Shown here piece by piece: positions 7,128-14,934 of a stretch of DNA of 15,836 bases (the first letter of the stretch is position 1; the number at the start of each line of letters is the position of its first letter). Location of the stretch: NCBI GenBank assembly GCA_034432445.1, contig DAOUBX010000155.1, positions 1 to 15,836 on the forward strand, written 5' to 3'. This stretch comes from JANWYQ01 sp034432445 (lineage in GTDB: Bacteria; Chloroflexota; Anaerolineae; JAAEKA01). The notes beneath the pieces are model-generated. The model saw only the letters and a program-made list of their open reading frames with translations. It was not told the DNA's origin and did no database searches. The translations under genes and the position numbers were made by a program.

Positions 7128-9302
7128 TCAATGGCGGAGGGCCAGAGGCAGATAGAGGCCAAAGGGCTCGCCCCAGGCCAGGCGCAGGTGACGCCAGCCG
7201 GGGTCGTAGAAGGCGATGCGCGGGCGCCCTTGCTCCAGGATCAGCGAGGGGAAGGACGCCGTCTGCCAGCCCGCGCGCACCGTTTGCACCTGCCAGCCCG
7301 CGCCGGTCCACCAGGCGTAGCGCAAGGCGTCGTTGGCGGCGCTGCTTGCCGCGATGTGCGGCGCGCCGGCGGCGTCCAGCGCCAGGGACGTGTGCCGCCC
7401 TACATCGCCCGCGGCATCGACTGTGGTCGCAGCCCACGCGCCGCTGCGGCGCACGGCATATTTGAGGTCGCCGTTGGTTACGTCGTAATAGCTGATGTGC
7501 GCTTGGCCCTGGGCGTCGAAGGCGAGGGATGTGTAACGACCCACATCGCCGGCCGCGTCGACGATCTCGACCACCCAACGGCCATCCTGGCGGAACGCCA
7601 AGCAGAGGTCGCCGTGGGTTGCGTCGTAGAAGCCGATGACCGGCTGGCCGGCCGGGTCGAGAGCGAGCGAGGGGTATTGTCCCACGTCGCCCTCGGCGGC
7701 CACGACGTCGATTGTCCAGCGGCCGGCGGAGTCGCGGCGCGCCAGCTTGAGATCGCCCTGCGTCGCGTCGTAGTAGGCTACCAGGGGCTGGTCCAGGCCA
7801 TCGAGCGCGAGAGAGGTGAACTGGCCGACATCGCCCTCAGAGTCCACCGTTTCCACAGCCCAGCGGTTGGGCCCGCGGCGGGCGACCTTCAGATCGCCGT
7901 TGGCGGCATCGTAGTAGCTGATGCGCGGCAGGGCGCCGGCGGTGAAGGCCAGCGCGGCGTAGCGGCCGACATCGCCGGCCGCGTCCACCGTCTCCACCTG
8001 CCAGCCGGCGCTGCTGCGCCAGGCCAGGCGTAGGTCGCCGTGGCCGGCCTCGTAGTAGGCCACGGCCAGCGCGCCCTCAGGGGTACGGGCAGCCGTCGCG
8101 TGCTGGCCCACGTCCGCAGTGCGGTCGACGGTCTGCCAGCGCCAGCTCGCGGCGTCGCGACGTCCATAGACTAGGCTGCGCGGGCCGGTGTCGAAGTAGA
8201 CCATGTGCGGCCGGCCGGCTTGATCCAACGCCAGCGCAGTGGACCAACCGGCGCCGGCCAAGACCTCAATCTGCCAGGCAGCGCCGTCCCAGCGGGCATA
8301 GCGCACCCCGCGCGGCGGGCCGGCGTACGTGATGTGCGCCTGATCCGCGGCGTCCAGGGCCAGGGAGGTGAAACCGCCGAACCACTGCAAGTCGTCGACC
8401 ACCTGGATCTGCCAGGCGCCGGCCGGGCTGCGCCGAGCCAGCTTGAGCTGGCTACGGGTGTAGTCCAGGTAGCTGATGTGGGGGAGGCCGTGGCTGTCGA
8501 GGGCGATGGAGTTACCCTCGCCAAGAAAACCATCCTCGACCGTCTCGCTATACCAAACCCCTTGACGCCGGTGCGCATATTTCAGGTAGAGGCCCGCTGC
8601 GCCACGCCAGATGCCGTAGCTGATGTGGGGTTGTCCGGCAGCGTCCAGCGCCAACGACACGTGAAACTCCCCTTTCGTGGTGCGGTCCACTAGCTGAATA
8701 TCCCAGCGGTCGCCCGTCCAGGCAGCATAGTGCAACCGGCCGTACCTGAAATAGGCGATGCGCGGGTGGCCATGCTGGTTCAGCGCAATAGCCGTGTCGT
8801 AGTCGAGGATCTGGCCGGCCGGCACAGAATCGACCGTCTCCAGCACCCATCCCTGAGGACTGCGACGGGCATAGCGCAGGTCGCGGCTGGCAGCGCTGAG
8901 ATAGCTAATGTGCGGCGCGCCTGTGGCGTCCAGCACCAGGGAGGGTGGCGAGGGGTAGATGTCCTGGCTGCCGGGCGCGGCATCGACAGCCTCGACCTGC
9001 CAGGCCGCACCGTCGAAGTAGGCGTAGAAAAGTTGATCGCCGGTGTATGCTACGTGGGGCCGGCCGGCGGCGTCGAGCGCTAGACTGCGATCGCTAACCT
9101 CGAAGCTGACAAAGGGACAGTCGACGCACTGCAAACGCCAAACCGGCCTTTGGAGAGGGAACATGCCAAGCACAACACCATGCGCGTCCGCTTGCGCTCC
9201 GCCTGCCGACGCAGCAATAAACAGAAAGGCCGCTAGCACGGTGAGCTGGGCAAAGAGACTCGTCTTGCCGGAAACAGGCGTTGCTCTGGATGGCACGGTC
9301 AT
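7128..9302 (-). CDS. secreted 14-repeat beta-propeller-like protein
   Basis: A 724-residue exported protein with a signal peptide (basic start, hydrophobic LTVLAAFLFIAASAGGA at about 20-36). The mature part is fourteen repeats of about 45-50 residues, each with a core like SLALDAAGQPHISYYDATNGDLKYARR. Fourteen repeats would suit two seven-bladed propellers. Repeats 8-13 are very similar (VDAAGDVGRYTSLALD, GDLK) and are spaced about 141-144 bp in DNA, which indicates recent internal duplication. The C-terminus is GLYLPLALRH, a tail style I associate with secreted Chloroflexota proteins. It begins four bases after the stop of the GT39-like gene (TGA TGCG ATG), suggesting coupled translation. 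The function is unknown: polysaccharide binding or surface display are possible, and no catalytic motif is seen. Confidence 0.85.
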   Translation of the reverse strand: MTVPSRATPVSGKTSLFAQLTVLAAFLFIAASAGGAQADAHGVVLGMFPLQRPVWRLQCVDCPFVSFEVSDRSLALDAAGRPHVAYTGDQLFYAYFDGAAWQVEAVDAAPGSQDIYPSPPSLVLDATGAPHISYLSAASRDLRYARRSPQGWVLETVDSVPAGQILDYDTAIALNQHGHPRIAYFRYGRLHYAAWTGDRWDIQLVDRTTKGEFHVSLALDAAGQPHISYGIWRGAAGLYLKYAHRRQGVWYSETVEDGFLGEGNSIALDSHGLPHISYLDYTRSQLKLARRSPAGAWQIQVVDDLQWFGGFTSLALDAADQAHITYAGPPRGVRYARWDGAAWQIEVLAGAGWSTALALDQAGRPHMVYFDTGPRSLVYGRRDAASWRWQTVDRTADVGQHATAARTPEGALAVAYYEAGHGDLRLAWRSSAGWQVETVDAAGDVGRYAALAFTAGALPRISYYDAANGDLKVARRGPNRWAVETVDSEGDVGQFTSLALDGLDQPLVAYYDATQGDLKLARRDSAGRWTIDVVAAEGDVGQYPSLALDPAGQPVIGFYDATHGDLCLAFRQDGRWVVEIVDAAGDVGRYTSLAFDAQGQAHISYYDVTNGDLKYAVRRSGAWAATTVDAAGDVGRHTSLALDAAGAPHIAASSAANDALRYAWWTGAGWQVQTVRAGWQTASFPSLILEQGRPRIAFYDPGWRHLRLAWGEPFGLYLPLALRH

Positions 9303-9306
9303 CGCA

Positions 9307-10734
9307 TCAACCGACGCTCGGCGTGGTCTGCGCTTTTTGGCGATGGGCAGCCAGGCGGCGCAGCAGGTCGTCTAAGGCATAGCCGGCGAAGACGATCCAC
9401 ACGGCGTCCACCGGCAGGCGGTAGCGCACGTTGGCCCAGGAGAGCAGGTGCACCAGGGTGTAAACGGCCAGGAACAGCCACAGCAGGGCCAAGTAGGGCA
9501 CACGCAGGCCGTGGGCAGGCTCGTCCAGGAGACCGGCCTGTGCGGTTGCGCTCGGCCGGGACGTGAACTTGCCGCGGCGCGCGTCGACGACGGATCGGAT
9601 CAGGCCGTAGAGCATGAAGGGCAGGAACAGGCCGAAGCTAAGCAGGCGCGAGACGTTGCTCAAGGTGGTGGACTGCGGCGTGGGCCAGAACTGGAAGTAG
9701 ATGGGCACGCGGCTGAGGGAGAGCAAAAGATAGCGGCCGGGGTCGTCCAACACGATCTGCACCCCGCGCGCCAGCAACGCGCGGTCGAGCAGGGCGTCGT
9801 TCAGCCCGCGCAGCTCCGGTGGAATCAGGTCCTGGTAGGAGACGCCGTGCTCGGGCGACAGCACCGCCTCGAAGCGCACGCCGTAGATGGGGTGGTTGGC
9901 CCAGAAGAAGTTGATGCCCACGTTGGTGTTGGGCATGCCGACCACACCAAAAACGCGGTAGTTGCGCACGACGAAGGGCAAGAGCAGCAGCGCCATCAGC
10001 AGCGCCGCCGCGACCAGGGGCGCCAGCCCGGCCCGCAGCCGGCCGCGGCGCCACAAGAGCACCAGGAACCACAGGGCCAGGACGAGTAGAAACGCGCTGA
10101 TCACCTGGCGCAGCAACAGGGTGACACCCATGGCCAGGCCCAGCTCCAGCCCCAGCAGCAGTTGCCGACGGCGCCCAGGCCCTGCGGGGTCCTCAGAACG
10201 CCGCGCCGGCGCGGGGATCAGCGCGGCCGCCAGCCGCATGGCCGCGTCCAGCGTCCACAGGATGGCGACGATATAGAGGGCCTCGGTCATCAAGGAGGCG
10301 GCATAGGTGACGAAGTAGAGGTAAACCGCGCTGATGGCGGCAGCGATCAGCGCCGGCCGGGGGCCAAAGACGCGGCGGCCGATGCGCCAGGTCAACCAGG
10401 GCATGGCCGCGCCCACGATCACGGCCTGGAGCAAGCGCGCGACCAGCGGCGTGTGGCCGAAGAGGGCGTAGACGCCGGCCAGGTAGAGGGTGTAGAGATA
10501 GGACCAGAACGCAGTGGGCTGGTCAGCCTTGACGCCCGGCCACCAGTCGGTGGCGAAGGAGAAGCCATAGCCGGCCGCCACGCGCTGCGCCAGCGCGTCG
10601 TAGGAGATCTGGTCAGCGGTGCCGCCGCGCGTCTCTTCCAGGCTGTTGCCCAGGGCCAGGGCCAGGCCGACGCGCAGGAGAACGGAGAAGAGGATGATGG
10701 CCAGCAGGATGCGGCGTTCGTGTTTGGAGGTCAT
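9307..10734 (-). CDS. GT39-like membrane glycosyltransferase
   Basis: A 475-residue polytopic membrane protein of the GT-C type (ArnT/PMT-like), which uses a polyprenyl-phosphate sugar and acts at the outer face of the membrane. About ten hydrophobic helices can be seen, beginning RILLAIILFSVLLRVGLALAL. The first loop has the acidic signature GTADQISYDALAQRV followed by GYGFSF and QPTAFWSYLYTLYLAGVYALFGHTP, typical of this group, with D41 the likely catalytic acid. The C-terminal region ends with a cytoplasmic basic stretch. It may modify lipid, protein or polysaccharide. It lies 105 bp after the small membrane-protein gene; that gap holds a hairpin (GCGCAT/ATGCGC, 10767-10785) without a U-tract, and it is four bases from the propeller gene. 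Confidence 0.85.
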   Translation of the reverse strand: MTSKHERRILLAIILFSVLLRVGLALALGNSLEETRGGTADQISYDALAQRVAAGYGFSFATDWWPGVKADQPTAFWSYLYTLYLAGVYALFGHTPLVARLLQAVIVGAAMPWLTWRIGRRVFGPRPALIAAAISAVYLYFVTYAASLMTEALYIVAILWTLDAAMRLAAALIPAPARRSEDPAGPGRRRQLLLGLELGLAMGVTLLLRQVISAFLLVLALWFLVLLWRRGRLRAGLAPLVAAALLMALLLLPFVVRNYRVFGVVGMPNTNVGINFFWANHPIYGVRFEAVLSPEHGVSYQDLIPPELRGLNDALLDRALLARGVQIVLDDPGRYLLLSLSRVPIYFQFWPTPQSTTLSNVSRLLSFGLFLPFMLYGLIRSVVDARRGKFTSRPSATAQAGLLDEPAHGLRVPYLALLWLFLAVYTLVHLLSWANVRYRLPVDAVWIVFAGYALDDLLRRLAAHRQKAQTTPSVG

Positions 10735-10839
10735 GGGCGAGAAACGATTCTTTTGCTGCGAATTGTGCGCATCTTACGAATGCGCCGTAGCGCTGTCGCT
10801 CAATTATGTACTCCGGTAACGCGCCGCTCTATGTGACGA

Positions 10840-11301
10840 TCATCGCCCAAGCATGCGGCGGAGCCGTCCAACGATGCGTTGGAGTGCGACCAGGTCATCC
10901 TGACGCCCCTGGATACCGGCGGCCGGATTGCGGGAGAGAGCCTCTAGGCGAAAGCTTTTGCGCGCACGCAAAAGCAAGGAATAGGTCCCTGGCTTAGTTT
11001 GGTTGCTGTGCTCGTCGGTCACCAAATGCAGAAGATAGGACGCTACAACCGCAGCGGATGCTTTGGGGCCAAGCCAACGCGTGCTGATCCACCAGAGCGG
11101 CAACGCCAGCTCGTAGCCGTGCAAGGGTAAGAGGAGACGGTGCTCACCGGTGAAAGCGTAGCAGGCGTAATCGACTGCGTGGTCCAGGTCGATGAGGACA
11201 CCGACGGCTACGCTAGCTGGCAGGGCGGCTGGCTTACCGCTCCACCACCAACCCAGCAGGCCCACGCCGATCGAGATGGCCGCGTGCTGCGGGGGCATCA
11301 T
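10840..11301 (-). CDS. small metal-dependent hydrolase-like membrane protein
   Basis: A 153-residue protein resembling the YdjM/DUF457 group of inner-membrane putative metal-dependent hydrolases. Potential metal ligands are spread as in that group: HAAISIG (H6), a DLDHAVDY motif (about 38-45), HGYE (about 61-64) and YLLHLVTDE (about 89-97). Hydrophobic stretches at about 8-34 and 65-92 suggest membrane association. The start codon overlaps the end of the formyltransferase gene (ATGATG covering its TGA), so the two are probably coupled. Its reaction is not known, and a link with the polysaccharide is inferred only from position. The last 45 residues are basic and lack membrane character. Confidence 0.65.
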   Translation of the reverse strand: MMPPQHAAISIGVGLLGWWWSGKPAALPASVAVGVLIDLDHAVDYACYAFTGEHRLLLPLHGYELALPLWWISTRWLGPKASAAVVASYLLHLVTDEHSNQTKPGTYSLLLRARKSFRLEALSRNPAAGIQGRQDDLVALQRIVGRLRRMLGR

Positions 11302-12077
11302 CGGAAGCGCCTGCCCTGGCTGCGAAAGCGCGCCCCATCTGCCCGTTTAGGGAAGGAGAAATAGCTGGCTTGTTCCGTACTCATAGGCGTAGCTGTCGCA
11401 ACGCCTGCCTCAATCTGGGCAAGCGCTGTTAGCAGCGCATCGACGCCGATCTGTTTGGAGCGAACGATAAGTGTGTGCAGCGTGTCGTCGGGTTGAATAG
11501 GCACAGGGACTTGCAGGATAATGTCGCCGGCGTCGAGCTTCTCCACCATGTAGTGGATAGTGACTGCCGTCTCGCTCTCGCCGTGCAGCATGGCCCAGAA
11601 GTTGGGCATCATGCCCTGGTAGCGCGGCAGCGGGGCAGAATGCACATTGATACAGCCCAAAGGCGGGACGGCCAGCACCTGGCGTTTGAAGATCTGGCTG
11701 GCGGCAACGGACACCAGCAGATCGGGTGCAATCTCGTCGCGCAGCACTTGGACAAACGCATCTGCGTTGATGCTGGCGGGGCGGTAGACTGGAATGCTAT
11801 GGCGACGGGCTACATCAGCTGCTGAGTAGGGACGCGCGACAGGACGCAGGCGATTGACCGTGTCCAGCCCGCGGGCTGCGGCGAAATGAAAACACTCTTG
11901 CAGGAAATCCCAAGGCCCCATGAACTCGTACAGGCGGCGTCCCACGTCCAGCAACGATTCGTTGAAGGGGCGCAGGATAACCAGAGCAACGATATCGGCG
12001 CGACGAGCGGTAACCAGCCGGTCCAGGAATGGAGGCAGGTAAAAGGGTTCTTCTTGGGTGACTATGGCAATGCGCAT
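11298..12077 (-). CDS. formyltransferase (Fmt-like domain)
   Basis: A 259-residue protein with the 10-formyl-tetrahydrofolate-dependent formyltransferase fold. The catalytic triad is in place: N144 and H146 in CINVHSAPLPRYQG, and D182 in EKLDAGDII. The usual HPSLLP loop is replaced by HSAPLP, as in sugar N-formyltransferases. An N-terminal Rossmann start (MRIAIVTQEE) and an insert at about 40-100 precede the core. In a polysaccharide locus the likely role is N-formylation of an amino sugar; initiator-tRNA formylation is unlikely, since the protein lacks the C-terminal domain of Fmt. No partner aminotransferase is seen in the window. No clear ribosome-binding site precedes the ATG. It overlaps the small membrane-protein gene by four bases. 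Confidence 0.82.
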   Translation of the reverse strand: MRIAIVTQEEPFYLPPFLDRLVTARRADIVALVILRPFNESLLDVGRRLYEFMGPWDFLQECFHFAAARGLDTVNRLRPVARPYSAADVARRHSIPVYRPASINADAFVQVLRDEIAPDLLVSVAASQIFKRQVLAVPPLGCINVHSAPLPRYQGMMPNFWAMLHGESETAVTIHYMVEKLDAGDIILQVPVPIQPDDTLHTLIVRSKQIGVDALLTALAQIEAGVATATPMSTEQASYFSFPKRADGARFRSQGRRFR

Positions 12078-12170
12078 GACAATACCGGAAGACAGGTAGC
12101 AGTGTACAATGAATTAGCGACCAACGACACAGTGCTTGCCCCCAAATGACCGGTCGAGACAATAGGGGCT

Positions 12171-13019
12171 TCAGACAAGGTGGAAGACTTCAGCCATGGG
12201 AGCAAAAGCAAAGTCCTGCAGCAGGCGACGTAGACGGACCTCGGTCCGCGCCAGGTTGATGTAGTGGCGGAAACGTGAAACCGACCCCACTCCGGCGATG
12301 CGCGGCTGTTGGGGGTCAAACTCCCAAGGATGCAAATAGACAACGGCAGGATGACCCTCCGCATTGATGCGACGTATGCCCTGGCAAGTCAGCCAGTAAG
12401 GGTAGAGGCGAAAATAGCCGCCACCGGCAACAGGCCAGTTGCGACCCGCCAGTTGCACAGTGGACACGGGAAGCTCCCACAATCCATTGTCCAGTCGATG
12501 GGCAAAACGGTCGGCGCTGGCGATGCCATAGCGATCGTGGGCTACCAGCGGGAAGATGCTGGAGTCGTAGTGCAGCCCCTGGTCGCGCAACACGTCCAAT
12601 GCCCACAAGCTGTCGCGTGTAATGCTGAAGGAGGGCGCACGATAGCCCAGAAGGGGGATAGAACCTGTCGCATCGCCGCCCGCCGCCAGGGCAGCCCGAA
12701 TGACCTGCAAAGAGCGGCTGAGGTCGGCGGCGAACTCCTGCGGCGTTTGACGATAGATCAGCTCGTGCCAGTAACCATGCGTGGCGATCTCATGACCAGC
12801 GGAGGCGATCTCCACCACCAGGTGCGGAAAGCGCTCCGCCACCCAGCCCAAAATGAAGAAGGTAGCCCGCACCTGGCTGTCGGCCAGGACACGCAGCACC
12901 CGCCGTGTGTTGGCTTCGACCCGGCTGGGGTAGATGTCCCAGTCGGTGCGGCGCACAACGCTTTCCAGCGCATGGACTTGAAAATAGTCCTCCACGTCAA
13001 TCGAGAGGGCGTTACGCAT
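12171..13019 (-). CDS. polysaccharide deacetylase (DUF3473 type)
   Basis: A 282-residue NodB-fold deacetylase of the group often found in exosortase-linked EPS loci. It starts LSIDVEDYFQVHALE (D8, E10 and D11 near the active site). The metal-binding histidines are H81 and H85 in EIATHGYWHELIYRQTP, the third motif is GYRAPSFSI (125-133), followed by GGGYFRL (199-205) and YLHPWEFDP (228-236). It would remove N-acetyl groups from the polysaccharide or its lipid-linked precursor. There is no signal peptide, so it may be cytoplasmic. The ATG follows the GT4 stop by seven bases, with an AGGTGAG ribosome-binding site overlapping that stop, so the two are coupled. Confidence 0.9.
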   Translation of the reverse strand: MRNALSIDVEDYFQVHALESVVRRTDWDIYPSRVEANTRRVLRVLADSQVRATFFILGWVAERFPHLVVEIASAGHEIATHGYWHELIYRQTPQEFAADLSRSLQVIRAALAAGGDATGSIPLLGYRAPSFSITRDSLWALDVLRDQGLHYDSSIFPLVAHDRYGIASADRFAHRLDNGLWELPVSTVQLAGRNWPVAGGGYFRLYPYWLTCQGIRRINAEGHPAVVYLHPWEFDPQQPRIAGVGSVSRFRHYINLARTEVRLRRLLQDFAFAPMAEVFHLV

Positions 13020-13026
13020 AGCTCAC

Positions 13027-14130
13027 CTACACCCGGGCAACAGACCGATAGACTTGCAAGATGATTTGGAGCTCGCGGCTGCGCTGGACTTGATACCACC
13101 GGTAGCCGGCCTCGCCCATGGCTGCCAGAAGCTGCGGCTGAGCAAAGGCTGCGGACAAAGCGTGCGCCAACGCCAAGGGATCGCCTGGAGGAACCACAAA
13201 ACCGGTTTGCTCTGCCTCCACATACTCCGGCAACGCACCGACGCGGGTGACCAGCACCGGCTTGCGAAAGGCATAGGCCGCAGCTATCAATGCGGACTGG
13301 GTGGCATCGGTGTAAGGCAGCACCAGGAGACCACAGGTGCGGAAGAGGGCGACGGCCTGGTCGTCGGTAATGTGTCCTCCCAACACATGCACATTGGGGG
13401 GCAAGGGCTGGCCGTCCCAAAAGGCGTCGATGTTACCACGTCCAGCCACTACCAGACGCACAAGGGCAGGCTGCCACAGACGAAAGGCTTCCAGCAGAAC
13501 GTCCAACCCTTTGTAAGGCTCTAGCCGGCCAAAGAACAATGCCATCGGCTCGTAGCTCACCGATTCCGGCTGGGCCAGGTTTGCCAGCACTTCTTGTTCC
13601 TGCTGGAAACCCAGAAAGAGATGAAGAAGCGGAATTGCCGTGATACGCGCCGGGTCTAGCCCGGCCTCAGCAAGCCGTTCTTTGTACACCTGGCCGTAGA
13701 CAAAGAGATGATCCACCAGATGCACAATGCGACTGTTGAAGAGCCGCATCAAGCTGCTAAAAGCCGTGCCGTGGTGGGGGTCCAGGTCATGCAACGTGTA
13801 GACCACCGGAATGCGCCGCCAACGCAGCCAGAGCACAAGCGGTAGATTCCAAACATGAGGCGCCACCACGTGCACCAAATCAGGTCGCAGGGCAGTGGCT
13901 GTGCGGAGGACATTGGCCAGCCGCAAACCGTTGAGACTACCCAATTCCATACCAGAGTTGCCCGCGCGGGTTAGCCGATGGATCGGCACCGGAGGTGCGA
14001 AGCGGTCGGCCGGAGCAGCTTGAGCGGCTATCACATGCACCTCATGGTCACGATGCAGGCGATTAGCCAGATCGGCTGCTACCTGATACATACCGAAGGT
14101 AGGGGAGAGAACGACGTAGACGATACGCAC
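13027..14130 (-). CDS. GT4 glycosyltransferase
   Basis: A 367-residue GT-B glycosyltransferase. The start is MRIVYVVLSPTFGMYQVAADLANRL, with a GTG codon at 14130. The C-terminal domain has MALFFGRLEPYKGLDVLLEAF, VVAGRG, VHVLGGHI, then LPYTDATQSALIAAAYAFRKPVLVTRVGALPEYV, the donor-binding region with an alanine-rich variant of the E-x7-E motif. It likely adds a hexose to the growing repeat unit. It opens the long polysaccharide block: an extended -10 promoter and a hairpin (CGCTCA/TGAGCG, 14185-14200) lie in its 5' region, and the deacetylase is coupled to its end. The ribosome-binding site is weak. The donor sugar is unknown. Confidence 0.9.
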   Translation of the reverse strand: MRIVYVVLSPTFGMYQVAADLANRLHRDHEVHVIAAQAAPADRFAPPVPIHRLTRAGNSGMELGSLNGLRLANVLRTATALRPDLVHVVAPHVWNLPLVLWLRWRRIPVVYTLHDLDPHHGTAFSSLMRLFNSRIVHLVDHLFVYGQVYKERLAEAGLDPARITAIPLLHLFLGFQQEQEVLANLAQPESVSYEPMALFFGRLEPYKGLDVLLEAFRLWQPALVRLVVAGRGNIDAFWDGQPLPPNVHVLGGHITDDQAVALFRTCGLLVLPYTDATQSALIAAAYAFRKPVLVTRVGALPEYVEAEQTGFVVPPGDPLALAHALSAAFAQPQLLAAMGEAGYRWYQVQRSRELQIILQVYRSVARV

Positions 14131-14184
14131 GGATTGTTCTCGACCAACGCAGTGATGGCGCCCAAGACCCGTTCGACGCCAAGA

Positions 14185-14230
14185 CGCTCATCGGTGAGCG
14201 ATCATCAGAAAGTGCCGGGCCAGTATAGCA
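14185..14230 (-). promoter_or_regulatory. extended -10 promoter and leader hairpin
   Basis: The minus strand carries TGCTATACT (14222-14230), an extended -10 about 90 nt before the GT4 start, with no clear -35. It is followed by a perfect 6 bp hairpin with a 4 nt loop (14185-14200). The -10 shares TTGTGCTATA with the promoter at 5745, so the two may answer to the same sigma factor. Confidence 0.45.
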
Positions 14231-14265
14231 CAAAGCACAGCCAGCGCCCACCCGGGCATTGCCCC

Positions 14266-14304
14266 TCACATCCCAGCCAGCTCAGCCAGCAGCCGGCCCT
14301 AGAC
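14266..14304 (-). pseudogene. remnant of a glycosyltransferase 3' end
   Basis: On the minus strand the last codons read GRLLAELAGM then stop, matching the C-terminus of the GT2 gene at the right edge (RRLLAELPGM). An in-frame TAG precedes it and no larger gene is attached. Only a short tail survives. Confidence 0.4.
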
Positions 14305-14314
14305 GCGCGCCCGG

Positions 14315-14363
14315 CTGCGCCAAAGTTGCCAACTTTTCCGAAGAGTTGGCAACTTTGGCGCAG
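14315..14363. repeat. 49 bp palindrome, left copy
   Basis: Two 23 bp arms (14315-14337 and 14341-14363) with a 3 nt loop and one mismatch. The arms contain AAAGTTGCCAACTTT, itself a palindrome around one central base, so the element can fold as one long hairpin or as two small ones. There is no U-tract on either side. Confidence 0.85.
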
Positions 14364-14373
14364 GCTCGCAGCC

Positions 14374-14484
14374 TCAGCGCTCCAGCACGATCACGGTCGC
14401 CCAGTCATAGCGACCCGCCGAGGGTACGGCGTCGAACAGAGCGCGGTCAAGGCGTTGCAGGCGCTGCTTGCCAGCCGAACAACG
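14374..14484 (-). pseudogene. remnant of a methyltransferase-like 3' end
   Basis: Reads RLQRLDRALFDAVPSAGRYD then WATVIVLER and stop, the style of a class I methyltransferase C-terminus. It follows the C39-like stop codon (TAG) in the same frame with no start of its own. The other repeat copy holds the same tail with an internal stop. Best read as gene-end debris left by recombination. The family assignment rests on a short stretch. Confidence 0.45.
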
Positions 14485-14934
14485 CTACTGCCAGATGACC
14501 ATCCCTTGCGCATCCAACGCCCGCCAAGCTGAGAGGAAAGGGCCTCGGCCCAACGTGTAACGCCTGCCCGCTTGAGGATCCAAGACGGTCACGCTTTCCT
14601 GTGCAACGTCAATGACTACAACTCCATGCAGACCCGTTCCCCCGCCGGGAAGATCGCGCGCTCGCAAGAAGACGATCACCGGCCAGTCGTGGTCGATCAG
14701 TTCTTGCAGGCGATCCAAGTCCGCGTTCTCGAACCAGAGAGCATGATATCCCAGTTGCTGCACGCCCTCGACGGCCCGCTCGGGAAGCGTCCCTCGCAGC
14801 GGCGTGGTGCGACAGGCAGCGGCGACATCTGCCTCTGCGATGAGTTGGCCGCGATAAGCCAAGACCATGCGGATGCACGCAGGAAGACACGTCCAAGGAT
14901 GCTCCTGGCGTAGCAAGGGCACGTCAAGAGCCAT
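14485..14934 (-). CDS. C39-like papain-fold peptidase
   Basis: A 149-residue stand-alone peptidase C39-like domain. Likely active-site residues are Q10, C16 (WTCLPACIRMVL), H103 (GLHGVVVIDV) and D119 (VLDPQ), the order found in papain-like C39 domains. No ABC-transporter part, signal peptide or membrane helix is present, so it is a soluble enzyme, not a bacteriocin exporter. I chose the ATG at 14934, which has a GGAG motif six bases away. This start overlaps the AbrB-like gene by 11 bp, so the two are translationally coupled. A TTG at 14946 is a weaker alternative. Its substrate is unknown. It might process or be held in check by the AbrB-like partner, as in a toxin-antitoxin pair, but that is inference. 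Confidence 0.8.
   Translation of the reverse strand: MALDVPLLRQEHPWTCLPACIRMVLAYRGQLIAEADVAAACRTTPLRGTLPERAVEGVQQLGYHALWFENADLDRLQELIDHDWPVIVFLRARDLPGGGTGLHGVVVIDVAQESVTVLDPQAGRRYTLGRGPFLSAWRALDAQGMVIWQ

Larger units (their letters stand above)
14266..14449. repeat. 184 bp direct repeat, left copy
   Basis: Aligns without gaps to 15381-15564, 1115 bp away. The inner 85 bp (14302-14386) differ at one base only, while the flanks differ at many bases. It contains the 49 bp palindrome between remnants of two gene ends, and it lies on the downstream side of the AbrB/C39-like gene pair. Confidence 0.8.

Noticed and set aside
5958..8033. 691-codon plus-strand open frame
   Set aside because: Antisense to the GT4-like and propeller genes, which have clear families. 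Its repeats only mirror the propeller repeats.
7390..8110. CRISPR-like regular spacing of similar blocks
   Set aside because: The period of about 141-144 bp falls in frame within the propeller gene and encodes its blades; there are no unique short spacers.
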